The position numbers and the translations under genes are program-made. From contig CM070904.1 of NCBI GenBank assembly GCA_036417435.1, forward strand, positions 15,296,835 to 15,360,834: DNA of 64,000 nt. Direction: 5' to 3'. The DNA comes from Inia geoffrensis (lineage: Eukaryota; Chordata; Mammalia; Artiodactyla; Iniidae). Shown here piece after piece: positions 11,133-22,426 of the stretch. The notes under the pieces are model-generated. The model had not been told where the DNA came from. It worked only from the letters and a program-made list of their open reading frames with translations, and made no database searches. How positions within the stretch are numbered: the first letter of the stretch is position 1; each line of letters opens with the position of its first letter.

Positions 11133-12325
11133 GTTATGGATTAAAGACCTAAATGTAAGACCGGACACTATAAAACTCTTAGAGGAAAATATAGGAAGAA
11201 CACTCTTTGATATAAATCACAGCAAGATCTCTTTTGACCCACCTGCTAAAGTAATGTAAATAAAAACAAAAATAAACAAATGGGACCTAATGAAACCTAA
11301 AAGCTTCTGCACAGCAAAGGAAACCATAAACAAGACAAAAAGACAACCCTCAGAATGGGAGAAAATATTTGCAAACAGATCAGTGGACAAAGGATTAATC
11401 TCCAAAATATACAAACAGCTCATGGTGCTCAATATCAAAAAAACAAAAGACCCAAACAAAAAATGGGCAGAAGACCTAAACAGACATTTCTCCAAAGAAG
11501 ACATGCAGATGGACAAGATGCACATGAAAATCTGCTCAACATCACTGATTATTAGAGAAATGCAAATCAAAACTACGAGGTATCGCCTCACACCAGTCAG
11601 AATGGCAATCATCAAAAAAATCTACAAACAGTAAATGCTGGAGAGGGTGTGGAGAAAAGGGAACCCTCCCACTCTGCTGGTGGGAATGTAAATTGGTGCA
11701 GCCACTATGGAGAACAGTATGGAGGTTCCTTAAAAAATTAAAAATAGGATTACCATATGATCCAGCAATCCCACTACTGGGCATATATCCAGAAAAAACC
11801 ATAACTCACAAAGACGCATGCACCCCAATGTTCATTGCAACACTATTTACAATAGCCAGGTCATAGAAGCAACCTAAATGCCCATCAACGGATGAATGGA
11901 TAAAGAAAATGTGGTAATATATACAACGGAATATTATTAAGCCATAAAAAGGAACGAAATGGGGTCATTTGTAAGGACGTGGGTGGACCTAGAGACTGTC
12001 ATACAGAGTGAAGTTAAGTCAGAAAGAGAAAAACAAATATCATATATTAACGCATGCATGTGGAATCTAGAAAAGTGGTATAGATGAACCTGTTTGCAAG
12101 GCAGAAATAGAGACACAGACATAGAGAACAAATGTATGGATACCAAGGGGAAAGAGGGGGCGGGATCAATTGGGAGATGGGGATTGACATATACACATTA
12201 ATATGTCTAAAATGGATAACTAATGAGACCCTGCTATATAGCACAGGGAACTCCACTTCACTGTACAGTAGAAACTAACATAACATTGTAAAACAACTGT
12301 AGCCCAAAAAAAATAAAATAAAGAG
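11133..12325 (+). mobile_element. 5'-truncated L1, same family as 1-4030
   Basis: It starts abruptly inside ORF2 at 'ATGGATTAAAGACCTAAATG' and runs to a full 3' UTR with the terminal block 'AACATAACATTGTAAAACAAC' and tail AAAAAAAATAAAATAAAG. It aligns block for block with 2886-3991 of the first L1, but keeps the last part of the 3' UTR that the first lacks. Stops interrupt the frame (11257, 11632). Typical of 5'-truncated insertions. No clear target-site duplicate found. Confidence 0.92.
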
Positions 12326-12662
12326 AAAGATTCATAAAACTGATCAATGAGATTTTAATGTGAATAAGTGAAACTGAAGATATTTCATAGATTTTAAGAG
12401 GGCTATTTTCAGATTCACTCTCTTTTAGATCTAGGAGATCTAAATTCTCTTATTTTGTGGCTAAATCTTGGAAGCTGAGATGGGGGAACTATCTTGTCCA
12501 AAATCAAAAGCTAGTGGGCCAGCTAAGAGGAAAAGAGAGAGGAGGCTTCCTCACAATGTTGCCAGAGGGAGAGGAATGACATGGTCCCTGGGTTGTGATC
12601 TCATATTATTTTGGAGGATTTCCAAGCAGCTTGGATTTGCCTTGGTCCTGCTTCATCTAGAG
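12326..12662. other. Spacer without recognised features
   Basis: Contains a short open frame at 12468-12668 with no recognisable similarity. No repeat named. Confidence 0.5.
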
Positions 12663-12760
12663 CAGTGATTCTCAGCCTAAGTGTGTAGAAGTATCCCTTG
12701 AAGAGCTTGGCAGACAGATTGCTGGACCACGTGCCCATGTATGTGGGTACCCCGGGCCTC
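12663..12760 (+). mobile_element. Partial hAT relic
   Basis: Begins with a Charlie-type terminus CAGTGATTCTCAGCC and continues 'AAGTGTGTAGAAGTATCCC ... GAGCTTGG ... CAGATTGCTGGACCACG', as in MER5/MER20-like elements. The 3' half is not recognisable. Confidence 0.5.
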
Positions 12761-13058
12761 CCGTCAGTTCCGTCTGTGCTTCCCATAATCACCTCAGCCA
12801 AGGCTCAAGGCCTGGAGGTGAATATCTGGGTGGCACAGTCTACCCTTGGAAGGATGATTTAGAAAAGAGGGCCATGCAGGTCTTGAATGAGGGTTTAGAG
12901 CCATTCAAGAAGGGAATCTCTGGGTCTGAGCACCTAGAGTATGGCCAAGAAGATGGGTGGCATGGCCTCTACATGGTCGAAGGACCCCCCACCCCCAAGA
13001 CTCCTCACAAGTTGGGAGAGGTATAGCCAGAAAGCCAGCACAGGGTCTCTAAGCTTTG

Positions 13059-13217
13059 TTACTCAAAAAGTAGGCCAACCCAGTAGTCTCAGCATCGCTC
13101 TGGAGCTTGTCAGAAACGCAGGACCTCAGGCCTGACCCCAGACCTCCTGAATCAGAGTCAGCACCTTAGCAAGTTTCCCTGGGACATCTGTGAGCACATA
13201 AAGTCTAAGCAATACTG
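13059..13217 (+). mobile_element. hAT relic (MER20-like)
   Basis: Blocks 'CAGCATCGCTCTGGAGCTTG', 'CAGAAACGCAGGACCTCAGG', 'CCCCAGACCTCCTGAATCAG' and 'GTCTAAGCAATACTG' follow the MER20 order. Terminal inverted repeats are worn. Confidence 0.75.
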
Positions 13218-13984
13218 GTCTAAGCACGGCACCAGGGCAGGGGCCCCTTCCCTGAGCCTGAGATGAGAACGATGCTTTAACTCATCTTTGGGGCTGGCGT
13301 AGAATCCACTATCAATTTAGCAAGTGATTAACATTTGTTCAATATGACGAAGTTAATTGCAAATCAATACAAGTTCTTTCTAATTCCATTTTAATTTAGT
13401 CTCCCACACGATCCTTGTGCAAGAAAGTGAATCATTCTGGAGTTACTCATGAATGCAGCACAACAGAAGGTAAGTATTTGATAATGTAGTATTCCTAGAA
13501 CAAAATAAACTGTTTTTTTTTAAGGCGAGGGACAGAGAGACAAAGAGAGAGAGCAATCCAGCTGCCTGTTGCCCTAACCTATTCCACGTACGAACTTGAC
13601 ACTGGTTAGTCAGAGAGTAGCTCTAGACAAGAAAGTTAAGCTGGTGGCCTGCAGACCGAATCCATTCACACAGTTTCACATTAAAATTGGTATTTTCCAG
13701 CTTATTTTGAAAAAATAGAAAGATCTAGAAATACTGACTCCATATTCACAAACGTCCGCAATTGGCTGGAGCTGAGTAGCACTGCCCATGACCTTGATGA
13801 GCGTGCTCTATGCCCCCAAGCCTAATGCTCCCAGCTGTCTGCCCTCACTGAGGTCCAACTACCACCCTACTGGCTCTTCTGGATATTTATTTAGCAGTTT
13901 CCGCTACAGAAAGCCCCAAAATTTGGCTAATGTAAAAGATAAAACATAAAAAAAAACCCTCAGAATAAGAAAATCCCATCCGAA
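13218..13984. other. Mostly unique spacer
   Basis: AT-rich 5' part (13300-13400) with TTAATTGC and TTAATTTAG motifs. An A/G-rich patch lies at 13505-13560. No repeat family assigned. Confidence 0.45.
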
Positions 13985-14100
13985 GTATGCATTTAGCAAG
14001 CATCAGTTGAGTGCTGGTTGCTGGGTGCTCCAACTGGAGAAACAGATGGAAGGCAGGGGTGGAGCTTCCAGTTTAGAAGGAAAGAAAAATTAAGCGTGTA
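13985..14100 (-). repeat. L2 LINE 3'-end fragment
   Basis: 'TTGAGTGCTGGTTGCTGGGTGC ... GGAGCTTCCAGTTTAG' resembles the antisense L2 3' end. Short and diverged. Confidence 0.45.
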
Positions 14101-14539
14101 AATAATCACCATAAGTGTTCAAAGTGATCAGGGTTACAAGAGAGATACACAAAGGAATAACCACACCATTGCAGGCATGACTGTCCTGCTTCTGTGGGAA
14201 TGTAGCCCAAACATCTTAAGTCCTCCTTTGGGTGACACATCTATAGGAGGCCTGGCCACCTGTTTAATCCCATAGCTCTTGGTGAGGACATTCTCTTTCC
14301 TGTCCAGACTTTTTTCAGGAGTTGTATGCAGCCTTCATCTGCCTTGACAATGGATGGACCTAAGAATAAGAATCACAAAGGTAAGCAAGGACGGTTCCCT
14401 GCATACAGAATATTACAATGAACTCTTCCCACTTGTATCACTGTCCTTTGAGTATTGGTAACCAGCATCATTAAATTCTACTTTACACAGTAGCAATTAG
14501 GGTAAAGTTATGTAATGCATTATTCTAAAAGGGTCATAC

Positions 14540-14640
14540 AAGAACACACACATGTACACACACATGCACATCTATATACATATGTGTGTATTTATATAGA
14601 TGTACGTATGTATGTATAAAGAGTCCTATCTATTGATGCA
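14540..14640. repeat. Alternating purine-pyrimidine microsatellite
   Basis: Imperfect (AC)n passing into (TATG)n and (ATAC)n: ACACACACATGTACACAC near 14550, then TATATACATATGTGTG and GTACGTATGTATG. Confidence 0.8.
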
Positions 14641-15369
14641 TCTGTCTACCTAAATAAATTGACAAAGCCGTGTTGGTTTCGTAAGAGTAGATTAATGTAC
14701 TGGGGCATGTTCAGAAACACCAATTAGAGAGGACCTGCCCCTCACTAATATCCAGGGACACAATGGGCTGGGGGTCCCATGGGACTGACCAATCACATCT
14801 TCCCTGGTGCTTTTCCCCAAGTTAGCTCTTATATTTCTTTTCTGACACTGGCTTAACTTAGAAGAAAAATGTTAAACCTCCTACTCTCTCCCTATGCAGA
14901 ACAGAAGGGATTTGGGCTCCCTGGACATAAGGGCTGTTACCTTCTTTGGATTTATTGAACTGCATGATTACAACCAGGGGGAACTAAGTGTATGGAGTAC
15001 TTGGGAGATGAATAGTTTGAATGGAAAGTAAGACATGAATCATTAATGGGATTAAGAAAAAGGAGTACCTACACTTATTTCAAGGTGCCTCTGGGAGCTC
15101 CTGGGGGCTTTAAAAATCCTCAAGACTTTAAGGATGCACCATCTCTGTGGAAAGTAACACCAGCTTTTCATGTATTAGTTCAACTCCAGAAGTCCCGAAA
15201 TAACTGACAACATGTCTGACTTTTAGGGTGAAAAATACAAGTGCTGAATCTTTGGCATTTTTAGATACCGCTGTTAAGGACGCATTGCAGAAAAATACAC
15301 CAGAGGTGCAGGGCACCTCAGAGAAGCAGCTGTTGTGGAAATGGCAGAGATTTGAAATGCAATCAATCC
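14641..15369. other. Unique-looking stretch
   Basis: No repeat recognised. An open frame of 138 codons on the minus strand (15128-15544) has no similarity I can name and overlaps a MIR and an LTR edge, so I treat it as chance. Confidence 0.45.
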
Positions 15370-15465
15370 TGAACTTGCTCTTAACCAGCCAGTGCCATAG
15401 GCAAGTCACTTCCTCTCTGTGGACTTCATGTACTGTGTCTACAGTAAGAAGATCGGACCAGAAGA
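15370..15465 (+). repeat. MIR fragment
   Basis: 'GGCAAGTCACTTCCTCTCTGTGGACTTCATG ... ACAGTAAGAAGATCGGACC' is the central MIR block in sense. Confidence 0.55.
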
Positions 15466-15519
15466 ATCTTGGGTTCCTCCTAATTCCAACTTCCCTCTGA
15501 CTCTGCCCAATCGTGGGAT

Positions 15520-15955
15520 GGTAGACTGGAGAATGATCCCCCAAATATCCTGGTCTAAAACCCAGAACCCGAGAAAGTTACTTTGTATATAGCAAAAAGG
15601 GCTTTGAAGATATAATTAAGGCTATTGAGATGGGGCAATGATCCTGGGCCTTAATTGTAATCACAAGGGTCATTATAGAGGGAGACTAAGAGAGAATTGA
15701 CACAAAAGAGGAGAAGGCTGTGTGATCACAAGCCAGAGACAGGAGTGATGGGGCCACAAGCCAACAGGCTGGAAGTGGGAAGGAACACATTCTATACCAG
15801 AGCCTCAAGGAGAAGCCAGCCCTGCCGACACTCTGATGTTAGTCCTGAAGTCTCTGCTCAGACATCTGGCTGCCAAAACTCCAAGAGGACACATTTCTTT
15901 CTGTTGTTTAAAGCCACTGAGTTTGTGGTGATCTGCTACAATGGCAACAGGAAAG
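15520..15955 (+). mobile_element. MaLR-type solo LTR (MLT1-like)
   Basis: LTR order is preserved: 'GATGGTAGACTGGAGAATGATCCCCC', 'GCAAAAAGGGCTTTGAAGATAT', 'TAATCACAAGGGTCATTATAGAGG', 'CAGCCCTGCCGACACTCTGAT', and the 3' block 'TTTCTGTTGTTTAAAGCCACTG'. No internal retroviral sequence is attached, so it is a solo LTR. The family assignment (ERVL-MaLR) is from remembered consensus shape. Confidence 0.72.
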
Positions 15956-16124
15956 GAGGGCACACATAGACACGCGCCTTCCAAGAGTTTCATGGGAATG
16001 GTGCCTGTTGCTTCCCACATGGTCTGTTCCATGCAGTTATGTTACCTGCCTGATTCCTGAGGGCAGCTGAGGTGGCAACCCCTGGAACCCCTCACTCAGC
16101 AGGACTCTGATGCCATTGTCACCC

Positions 16125-16215
16125 ATTCATTTATTTACTCTTCATTCAGCTGCTGTTCATGGAGTACCTGTAGCCGGGCACTCTGCAAGTACTGGGGCTG
16201 TAAGACTGCACAGAG
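16125..16215 (-). repeat. L2 LINE 3' end
   Basis: 'CAGCTGCTGTTCATGGAGTACC ... GGGCACTCTGCAAGTACTGGGG' matches the antisense L2 terminus (stop-side block ending in the TGAATGAA-type tail). Confidence 0.6.
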
Positions 16216-16457
16216 CACATCCCTCCCCTCCACAGTCTTGGGTGCCACACAGGGAACAGAATGGGAGGTGGAAATATTCCAGGGCATTTGCCCACGTCAC
16301 TGCCCATGGCCACAGTTGGGCAACAAATCTGACTCCAGGCCCAGACACTTTCGCACGGACCCTGGCCTCCACCACTATTATCTACCCAAGGACAGAACCC
16401 TCAGGTTAATCCACTGACCTGTGCTTTCTCAGAATCCTACCTCTTGGGGGTTCCAAT
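16216..16457. other. Spacer
   Basis: GC-moderate, no feature recognised. Confidence 0.4.
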
Positions 16458-16709
16458 CAGTGTTTTTCAAACTGGGGCCATGACCCATTAGTGCGTTGTG
16501 AAATCAAATTAATAGGTCACAACCAGCGTTTTTTTAAAGCAGGATAGAATTGAATAGGAAACATTAGAGTTTACTGCACACTGTTGGTGGAGATGCTAAT
16601 TTGGAAAAGTTTCGTTTCAGAAGAAAATATTATATATCTGTATACAGGATCATGATGCAAAATGGATTTGTTACTATGGGGCTTGTATGAAATAGTTTGA
16701 AAGTCACTG
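16458..16709 (+). mobile_element. Non-autonomous hAT-like DNA transposon
   Basis: Bounded by terminal inverted repeats: CAGTGTTTTTCAAAC at the left, and GTTTGAAAGTCACTG at the right (reverse complement CAGTGACTTTCAAAC, 13 of 15 identical). The internal block 'ATTAGTGCGTTGTGAAATCA' is typical of an abundant Charlie-type element. Flanking 8-bp duplicates are too worn to confirm. I do not name the subfamily. Confidence 0.7.
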
Positions 16710-17249
16710 ATTTAATTACTTCAAAATGAGATTCGCTGCCTTAAGTCTTTTATGGAAAAAGGTGGGCGAGGGGTGGTAATACATACTTAACTGAAATAAC
16801 TAGTGAACCTAACTGAGCTTACACAAACAGCCCAGTAAGTCCATGCTGTGCATCTTGCTGTGTCGATGGCACTGTCCTGGGTGGTCCAAAAGACACAATA
16901 ACAAACAAAACTCAGAACTCAGTGCTTCCAACTCTCAGAAGAGGTGAGACAGGAGCACACTTACTACTAATTCTGGGCAAAAGAAATGCAGTACAAACAC
17001 TGAGCAGGTGCCTTGAAGACTTTCCAGCCCAGAAATTGTAGATGCCCTAATGGGGAGAGTGGTACTTGAGCTGTCCCTTACACTTGAGTTTGTTTTTAAT
17101 TAAGTGATATGTGTGAAAGGCATTCAGGAAGAGGGGCAGGAAAGTACAGGGCTTCTCCAAGAATCAGGAAGTAATCTTTTTTGATTGAGCACATTATGAA
17201 TAAGGGTAGGTAGGGCTTCTGCAGGAGGTAACACTGCAAAATAGATTGG
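16710..17249. other. Spacer without recognised features
   Basis: Ordinary composition. No open frame of interest. Confidence 0.45.
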
Positions 17250-17345
17250 GACCTCCATTGGGCACTGACACTCCTTAACCGTCAGTTTCTTCACTACCCA
17301 ATGAAGTTAATGGTACTTACCCTACTCACCTCTCTAGTGGCACAA
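17250..17345 (+). repeat. MIR fragment
   Basis: 'CCTTAACCGTCAGTTTCTTCACTACCCAATGAAGTTAATGGTACTTACC' (cited as separate blocks) follows the MIR sense strand past its centre. Weak but ordered. Confidence 0.5.
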
Positions 17346-17689
17346 AATACTGAAAGAGAGAAGAAATGGGAAGATGCATTGAAGAATATTGCCCAATTCA
17401 CCCACTCACGCAACAGACTTTCCCGAGCCCTGCTGGGTGGCCAGGGCCCGTCTGGAATATGTTGAGGGATGAGCAGTGCCCAGTCCTGTGGTGCACGCAG
17501 GAACTCAAAGAACAGCTCACCCCCTCTGCCTCGGAAAGTCAGAAAGTGTCACCAATGGCAGGGCACAGGCTGAGTCGAGAGAGATGAGTTGGAATTTGCA
17601 AAGGAGACAGGAACTCGAGACAGGTGAAACAACACGTGTTAAGGTTATAGAGCTGTGAAAGGGGTTGATATGTCCATAGAATGGGGCTG

Positions 17690-17960
17690 GGGCTCAGGGG
17701 GCGTAGATAAGGCTGCCCTGTACAATTTTGCTCGTTAAACAGCCCGCCCTCCGCTCCCCCCACCCCCGCCTGGAACAAGGGCGCTCTGCTGAAGTCCCGA
17801 AGGGAATCTAATTCAGTCAGTGCTGGGCGGACCAAGCCTTCTGCCATGGCTTTCCCAATTCGCACAGAGGCGCCATCTGCTGGCCAAACGGTGTGCCTGC
17901 AGGGCAGGGCATGTGTTTTTCTCATTCGCACCAAGGTTTTACACAGGTTAGAGAAGGCTT
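17690..17960. other. GC-rich repeat-free block around a CTCF motif
   Basis: Locally GC-rich with several CpGs and a C-run (17755-17770). No transposon similarity. Short open frames on both strands have no recognisable product. It hosts the CTCF core at 17869-17883. Confidence 0.5.
17869..17883 (-). promoter_or_regulatory. Candidate CTCF binding site
   Basis: On the minus strand the sequence reads CCAGCAGATGGCGCC. It fits the CTCF core CCASYAGRKGGC at all twelve positions, with the favoured GC extension. Known: CTCF binds such sites to anchor chromatin loops, with orientation given by the motif strand. It lies outside any recognised repeat, so it is not a SINE-borne site. Occupancy is inference. 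Confidence 0.65.
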
Positions 17961-18189
17961 TGCATTGATTGGCTGGACTCATGTGGAAGGCAGATGAGAT
18001 TTAGAGGATAAAGGAAATTCACTTGGGCAGCAAAGTGAATGAAAGCAGCTTCAACATCAGCTCTTCTTGGTGTGGGCTTCAGGACTCTTCTCCACATCCC
18101 CAGCTTTGGCTCCCTAGTCAGACTTTGAGCTCTAGCACAAATACTTAACTTCTCCCTTCTCAGACAACTCCGGACCATCCTCTCCTCCA

Positions 18190-18460
18190 GACTATGGTAT
18201 GCCCCTCTGCCACCTCTTCCAGACAGTCTTTCCAGATTCTCCCAGCAGGACTAATTGTTGCCTTTTATTCAGTCCTTCTCCTGCCCCCGCAGGTCTGTGC
18301 TTAAGCACGTCTCCTGCATGCAGGTGGCGTATGCATCCCCGCATTTCAATCACTTGGGTTCCTCCTGTCTGCTCAGCCCATCAATCTCATGGGCACACCT
18401 TGAGGTCAGGGACCACATCGTTTGCCCCTTTACAATTCCACATGGCTGGAATAGCAAATA
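18190..18460 (+). repeat. L2-like LINE 3' fragment
   Basis: 'CTTGAGGTCAGGGACCACATCG' near 18400 and the preceding pyrimidine-rich 'TCTTTCCAGATTCTCCCAGC' recall the L2 3' end (the 'GAGGGCAGGGACTGTGTC' block). Diverged, so the call is tentative. Confidence 0.45.
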
Positions 18461-19186
18461 GTGGCTCAAAGGACCGTTTCTGATTTACTAAGGGAAAGGA
18501 AATAAATCTCAGGATGAGCAGTTGTCGGGTAGGTGCCACGATCTGGATGTGGAGGCGTGCTCTCCAGGGAGGGCTTTCAGCTGCACCGAGTAGACACCTC
18601 TGCCTCCTACTACAGCCCCTCACCTCAGATACTCCCAAAGGATAAAAGCCTTCCAGGGCCTAATCAGAGGCCAGACCGAGGAGCAGAATCCCCTGACTTC
18701 TCTTTGCGTTAAGGGGTAGAGAACTGATAGCGTCTTCTTTCTCTAGAGAGGCTTAGATACAGGTCAGGGAGCATGCAGACATGAAGTACCTAAAAGGAGA
18801 AAGGGGCACCACGAGAAGGAAAAGGGATTAAGAACATAAATAAAGAATGCATAGAGCCTAAAGCAGCACACGAGGAGGAGAATTGGAACAGCAGCCTGGA
18901 GGTGCAGTGGATCTAGCTTGTCCCACAGGCTGTCCCCGCAGCATGGAGCTTCAGGCCCCCCGCTTGCAGACATCAGCTACCCCTGCCAGTTCACTTCCTC
19001 ACTATATACAAACAACTTCAGACTTTGGCTGGGGAGAAGGAGGTTCTAGGAGAAGATGGGATGGAAACTAGCTGGGTCCAGGGTTGAGAAAGGAGCCCGG
19101 GAGAGGAGGCTAGTGTGACCAAGGTCAACTTGGATAGGGAGCAGAGGTGGGGTGTAATGGAAAGAACAAAGCTTTACAGAGCAGAT
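18461..19186. other. Unique-looking spacer
   Basis: Moderate GC. No repeat named and no defensible coding sequence. Confidence 0.45.
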
Positions 19187-19543
19187 GCCATGGGCTGAAT
19201 GTTTGTGTCTCCCCATTTCACATGTTGAAGCCCTAATGCCCAATATGATGGTATTTGGAGGTGGAGCCTTTGGGAGATGAAAAGGTCATGGGAGTGGGGC
19301 CCTCATGAATGGGATTAGTGTCCTTTGTAAGAAGAGCCACAAGAGGGATGATCTTTCTCTCCTCACCATGTGAGGATACAGCAAGAAGCCAGCCATCTAC
19401 AAGAGAGCTCTCACCAAGAACCCAATCTGCTGGCACTTGATCTTGGACCTCCCAGCCTCCAGATCTGTGAGAAATAAATGCTTGTTGTTTAAGCCATCCA
19501 GTCTATGGTAATTTGTTACAGCAGCTCAAACTGACTAAGACAG
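19187..19543 (+). mobile_element. MaLR-type solo LTR (MST/MLT1A-like)
   Basis: Starts near 'GGGCTGAATGTTTGTGTCTCC' and carries 'GATGGTATTTGGAGGTGGAG', 'CTCATGAATGGGATTAGTG', 'CACCATGTGAGGATACAGC' and 'CCAGCCTCCAGATCTGTGAG'. The polyadenylation signal AATAAA is at 19473-19478. It ends 'CAAACTGACTAAGACAG'. Complete LTR without internal sequence. Better preserved than the LTR at 15520. Confidence 0.85.
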
Positions 19544-19624
19544 CAGACAGAGCTGGACTCTCTTACCACATGTTGCTGCCCCTCCCAGGAGAATGTCTAG
19601 GCAGAAATACATGCATGCTTGTGC

Positions 19625-19642
19625 ACACACACACACACACAC
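19625..19642. repeat. Short (CA)n
   Basis: About nine CA units just after the LTR. Confidence 0.9.
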
Positions 19643-20044
19643 CACAAGGAGCACTTGTCAGCCCCACACAGAATCCAGGGGAAGCCTGGCACTGTTGTGG
19701 ACCTGAGAGTTACAAAAATGAATGCAGATAGATCTACATTAGATAATCAATTAGACAATAATGTCCTTGCCTTAAAGAGCTCACTTGGTAGGCTGTTAGC
19801 CTTCACAGTAAATCATAGTGCAGAGGAGATTATAAATTATATGACAAAGCTATAAATAATGTAATGTGGGAATCTGGAGAAAAGCTGGATTCATTTGTGC
19901 AAGATTATATAGAAGTGTGAATGCATGGTAAGGCCTGTGGTCTGAGCAGGGACATGGTGAAGAAAGATCTATCATCTCAGCAACTGGAAGGCAGAGATCA
20001 GAGCTGGAAGACCAGGTAGAAAGAAATCACAATTAAAAATAACA

Positions 20045-20720
20045 GTTCTTAATCCTGAGCACGTCCTTTGTCCCAGGCCCTGTTCTAAGGGCTTTATGCA
20101 TATGACACATTTGTGCCCACAAAGATGTACAGTGGTATGAGTTGAATTGTGTCCCCCAGATATTCATATGTTGAAGCCCCAAACCCCTAAACCTCAGAAT
20201 GTGACCTTATTTGGAAATAAGGCCCTTGCAGATGTAATTAAGACAAGGTCATGTTGGAATAGAAAGGACCCCTAATTCAATGTGACTGGCGTCCTTTTAA
20301 AAAGGGGAAATTTGGACACAGACACACATACAGGGAGAACACCATGTGAAGATAAGGGCAGAGAGAGCGAATTATGCATCTCTAAGCCAAGGAACTCCAA
20401 AGATTACCAGCAAACAACCTGAAGCTAGGAGAGAGGCCTGGAAGAGATTGTCTCTCATGGTCCTTAGAAGGAACCAACCCTGGTGACAACCATCATCTCA
20501 GACTCTGGCCTCCAGAGATAAGAGGCAACACATTTCTGTTGTTTAAGCATCCAGTTTGTGGCACTTTGTTCCAGAAGCCCTGGCAAATGAATAGTCTGTT
20601 ATCAGCCCATGTTGAAAGGAGTAAGCTGAGGCACAGAGGTCAAGTAACCCCCAAGTCACACTGAACCAGAAAGTGGTAGGGCCTGGAGTTGGTGCAGGTG
20701 GCCTCCTTCCTGAGCCCACA
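20045..20720 (-). repeat. MIR, split by an LTR
   Basis: The left part 'CCCAGGCCCTGTTCTAAGGGCTTTATG' (20075-20101) and the right part 'AGGCACAGAGGTCAAGTAACCC' (20631-20652) are two halves of one reverse-complement MIR. The LTR at 20149-20590 lies between them. Confidence 0.75.
20149..20590 (+). mobile_element. MaLR-type solo LTR (MLT1C-like) inside a MIR
   Basis: Ordered LTR blocks: 'GAGTTGAATTGTGTCCCCCAG', 'TTGCAGATGTAATTAAGAC', 'TGTGACTGGCGTCCTTTTAA', 'ACACCATGTGAAGATAAGGG', 'ACCTGAAGCTAGGAGAGAGG' and 'TTTCTGTTGTTTAAGCATCC'. Placement inside a MIR shows it transposed after that MIR was fixed. Confidence 0.83.
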
Positions 20721-20954
20721 CACTCAACCTCGTATTTTATATGTAGGAAGTCACACGGACCTGAGCCGGGCCAACAGTGGCGAGAGGTGAGAGGGGAAAT
20801 TCATGTGACAGCCATGGCCGAGAAAGAAGTCCAGGACTCCTGTTCAGATATAGCAGATGAGAAGGAAGCAGGTGTTCAAAATGGTGCTTTGGTTATTAAG
20901 GGTGGTTAAGTCTAGATATTATTGTAATTAAAGAATGATTTGGGCAATTGTGTG

Positions 20955-21090
20955 TTTAATATCTGTCTTCCCAACTACTGGAAGCTCATGAGGTCAGGGG
21001 CAATGAGTTGTACCCCCCAGTGTGTCTATGCCCACACTTACGCCTTGCATAACTTGTGCCTGGCAGAGCACACTGGGTAAATATTGGTAA
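20955..21090 (+). repeat. L2 LINE 3' end
   Basis: 'GAAGCTCATGAGGTCAGGGG', 'CTTGTGCCTGGCAGAGCACAC' and 'GGGTAAATATTGGTAAA' follow the L2 3' terminal order, ending in a short A run. Confidence 0.7.
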
Positions 21091-21569
21091 AAAAAAAATT
21101 GCTACTACCTTCCTTTATGCCCCAGAACACAAAAGAAGGAGGGGTGAGGGGTATCATGTAAACAGGTTTTCTTCCTGAAAGAAGTGCAGGCTGGGATCAG
21201 CCCCCTCTTCAGTGTGATAGGCCTACTCCTCCCACAGCATCCCTCCTGGTGCACAGAGGCAGCTGTGTAAGTCACAGAACAGCTTGTGACTTTGTAGGAA
21301 ACATGCACTAGTCCAGGTGGCTTATGAGCAAAAAACTGACCCTCATCAAACACTCACCAGCTCCTTTTCAAGGAGGCTGCAAAAGGAATTTTTCCTGCCA
21401 CAAGTTCTTCAGGTGGTAAATTTAGGAAAAAGTACCTGGAGTGGCATGTGCAGGCAGCAACCAGACTGAAATGGAAAACCACATCCACATTGTTCTCAGC
21501 ACGTGCATAGTAATGAGTAGAAAGAAGGAAGGATTTATCACTTAGTCAACCACAGTTCTCAGTGCTTCA
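21091..21569. other. Spacer without recognised features
   Basis: No repeat or coding signal that I can name. Confidence 0.45.
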
Positions 21570-22060
21570 TAAAGTCAGGTAGAGATTGGTTGGCCCCCAG
21601 AATCGATTCTCTCCCTTCTTCCATAAATAAGGAATGTTCAGCAGGTCACATGGCCACCTGAATAAATATTATATTTCCCAGGCTCCCTTGTAGCTGATGT
21701 GGCCATGTGACTCAGTTCTGGCCAGTAGGATATAAGCAGAAGAGTGTGAAAGGGTCAGGGGACCTTCGTTAAAGGATGGTTTGTCCACGTCTTTTGTCCT
21801 TGCTTTTTCACACCTTTCTCCAGTCTTCTGCTGGAACGTGGATGCAATCATAGTAGACCATGAAGACAAGGACAAACTTTAGGAATGGTGGAGAAGTGAA
21901 CAGAAAGAAAGTGGATTCTGAGAACCTTACAGAGAGGAGCTTCCAGGCCAGCCCAGGCCGCACAGTTATAGACTCTTAAGCGGGAGAATTATCTGCTATC
22001 TCTTTAAGCACTGCCATTTGGGGTCTCAGTTACTCATAGCAAACCTAATACTACTGTCAC
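21570..22060 (+). mobile_element. Ancient LTR-like repeat, class uncertain
   Basis: Blocks 'CCCAGGCTCCCTTGTAGCTG', 'GCCATGTGACTCAGTTCTGG', 'GTAGGATATAAGCAGAAG' and 'CACTGCCATTTGGGGTCTC ... CCTAATACT' resemble a widespread mammalian LTR with the usual 'TTAAGCCACTG' 3' end. Old. The subfamily, and whether it is MaLR or another ERVL group, I cannot settle. Confidence 0.5.
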
Positions 22061-22079
22061 ACATATATTGGCTCACATA

Positions 22080-22380
22080 CATTGGCCAATAAATGAGGTA
22101 GGCTATATATCCCAGTTCATGAATGAAGTAACTAAGGCCAAGGGAGCAACTCACCCAGCGTCACGCTGCTTATAAGATATGAACTCAGGGCTTCCCTGGT
22201 GGCGCAGTGGTTGAGAGTCCGCCTGCCGATGCAGGGGACACGGGTTCGTGCCCCGGTTCGGGAAGATCCCACATGCCGCGGAGCGGCTGGGCCCGTGAGC
22301 CATGATGGCCGCTGAGCCTGCGCGTCCGGAGCCTGTGCTCCGCAACGGGAGAGGCCACAACAGTGAGAGGCCCGCATAAC

Positions 22381-22426
<46 letters not shown>

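Noticed and set aside
15128..15544. 138-codon minus-strand open frame
   Set aside because: No similarity that I recognise, and it overlaps a MIR fragment and the edge of an LTR.
22200..22260. tRNA gene
   Set aside because: Boxes A and B belong to the SINE head. No cloverleaf with a proper acceptor stem.
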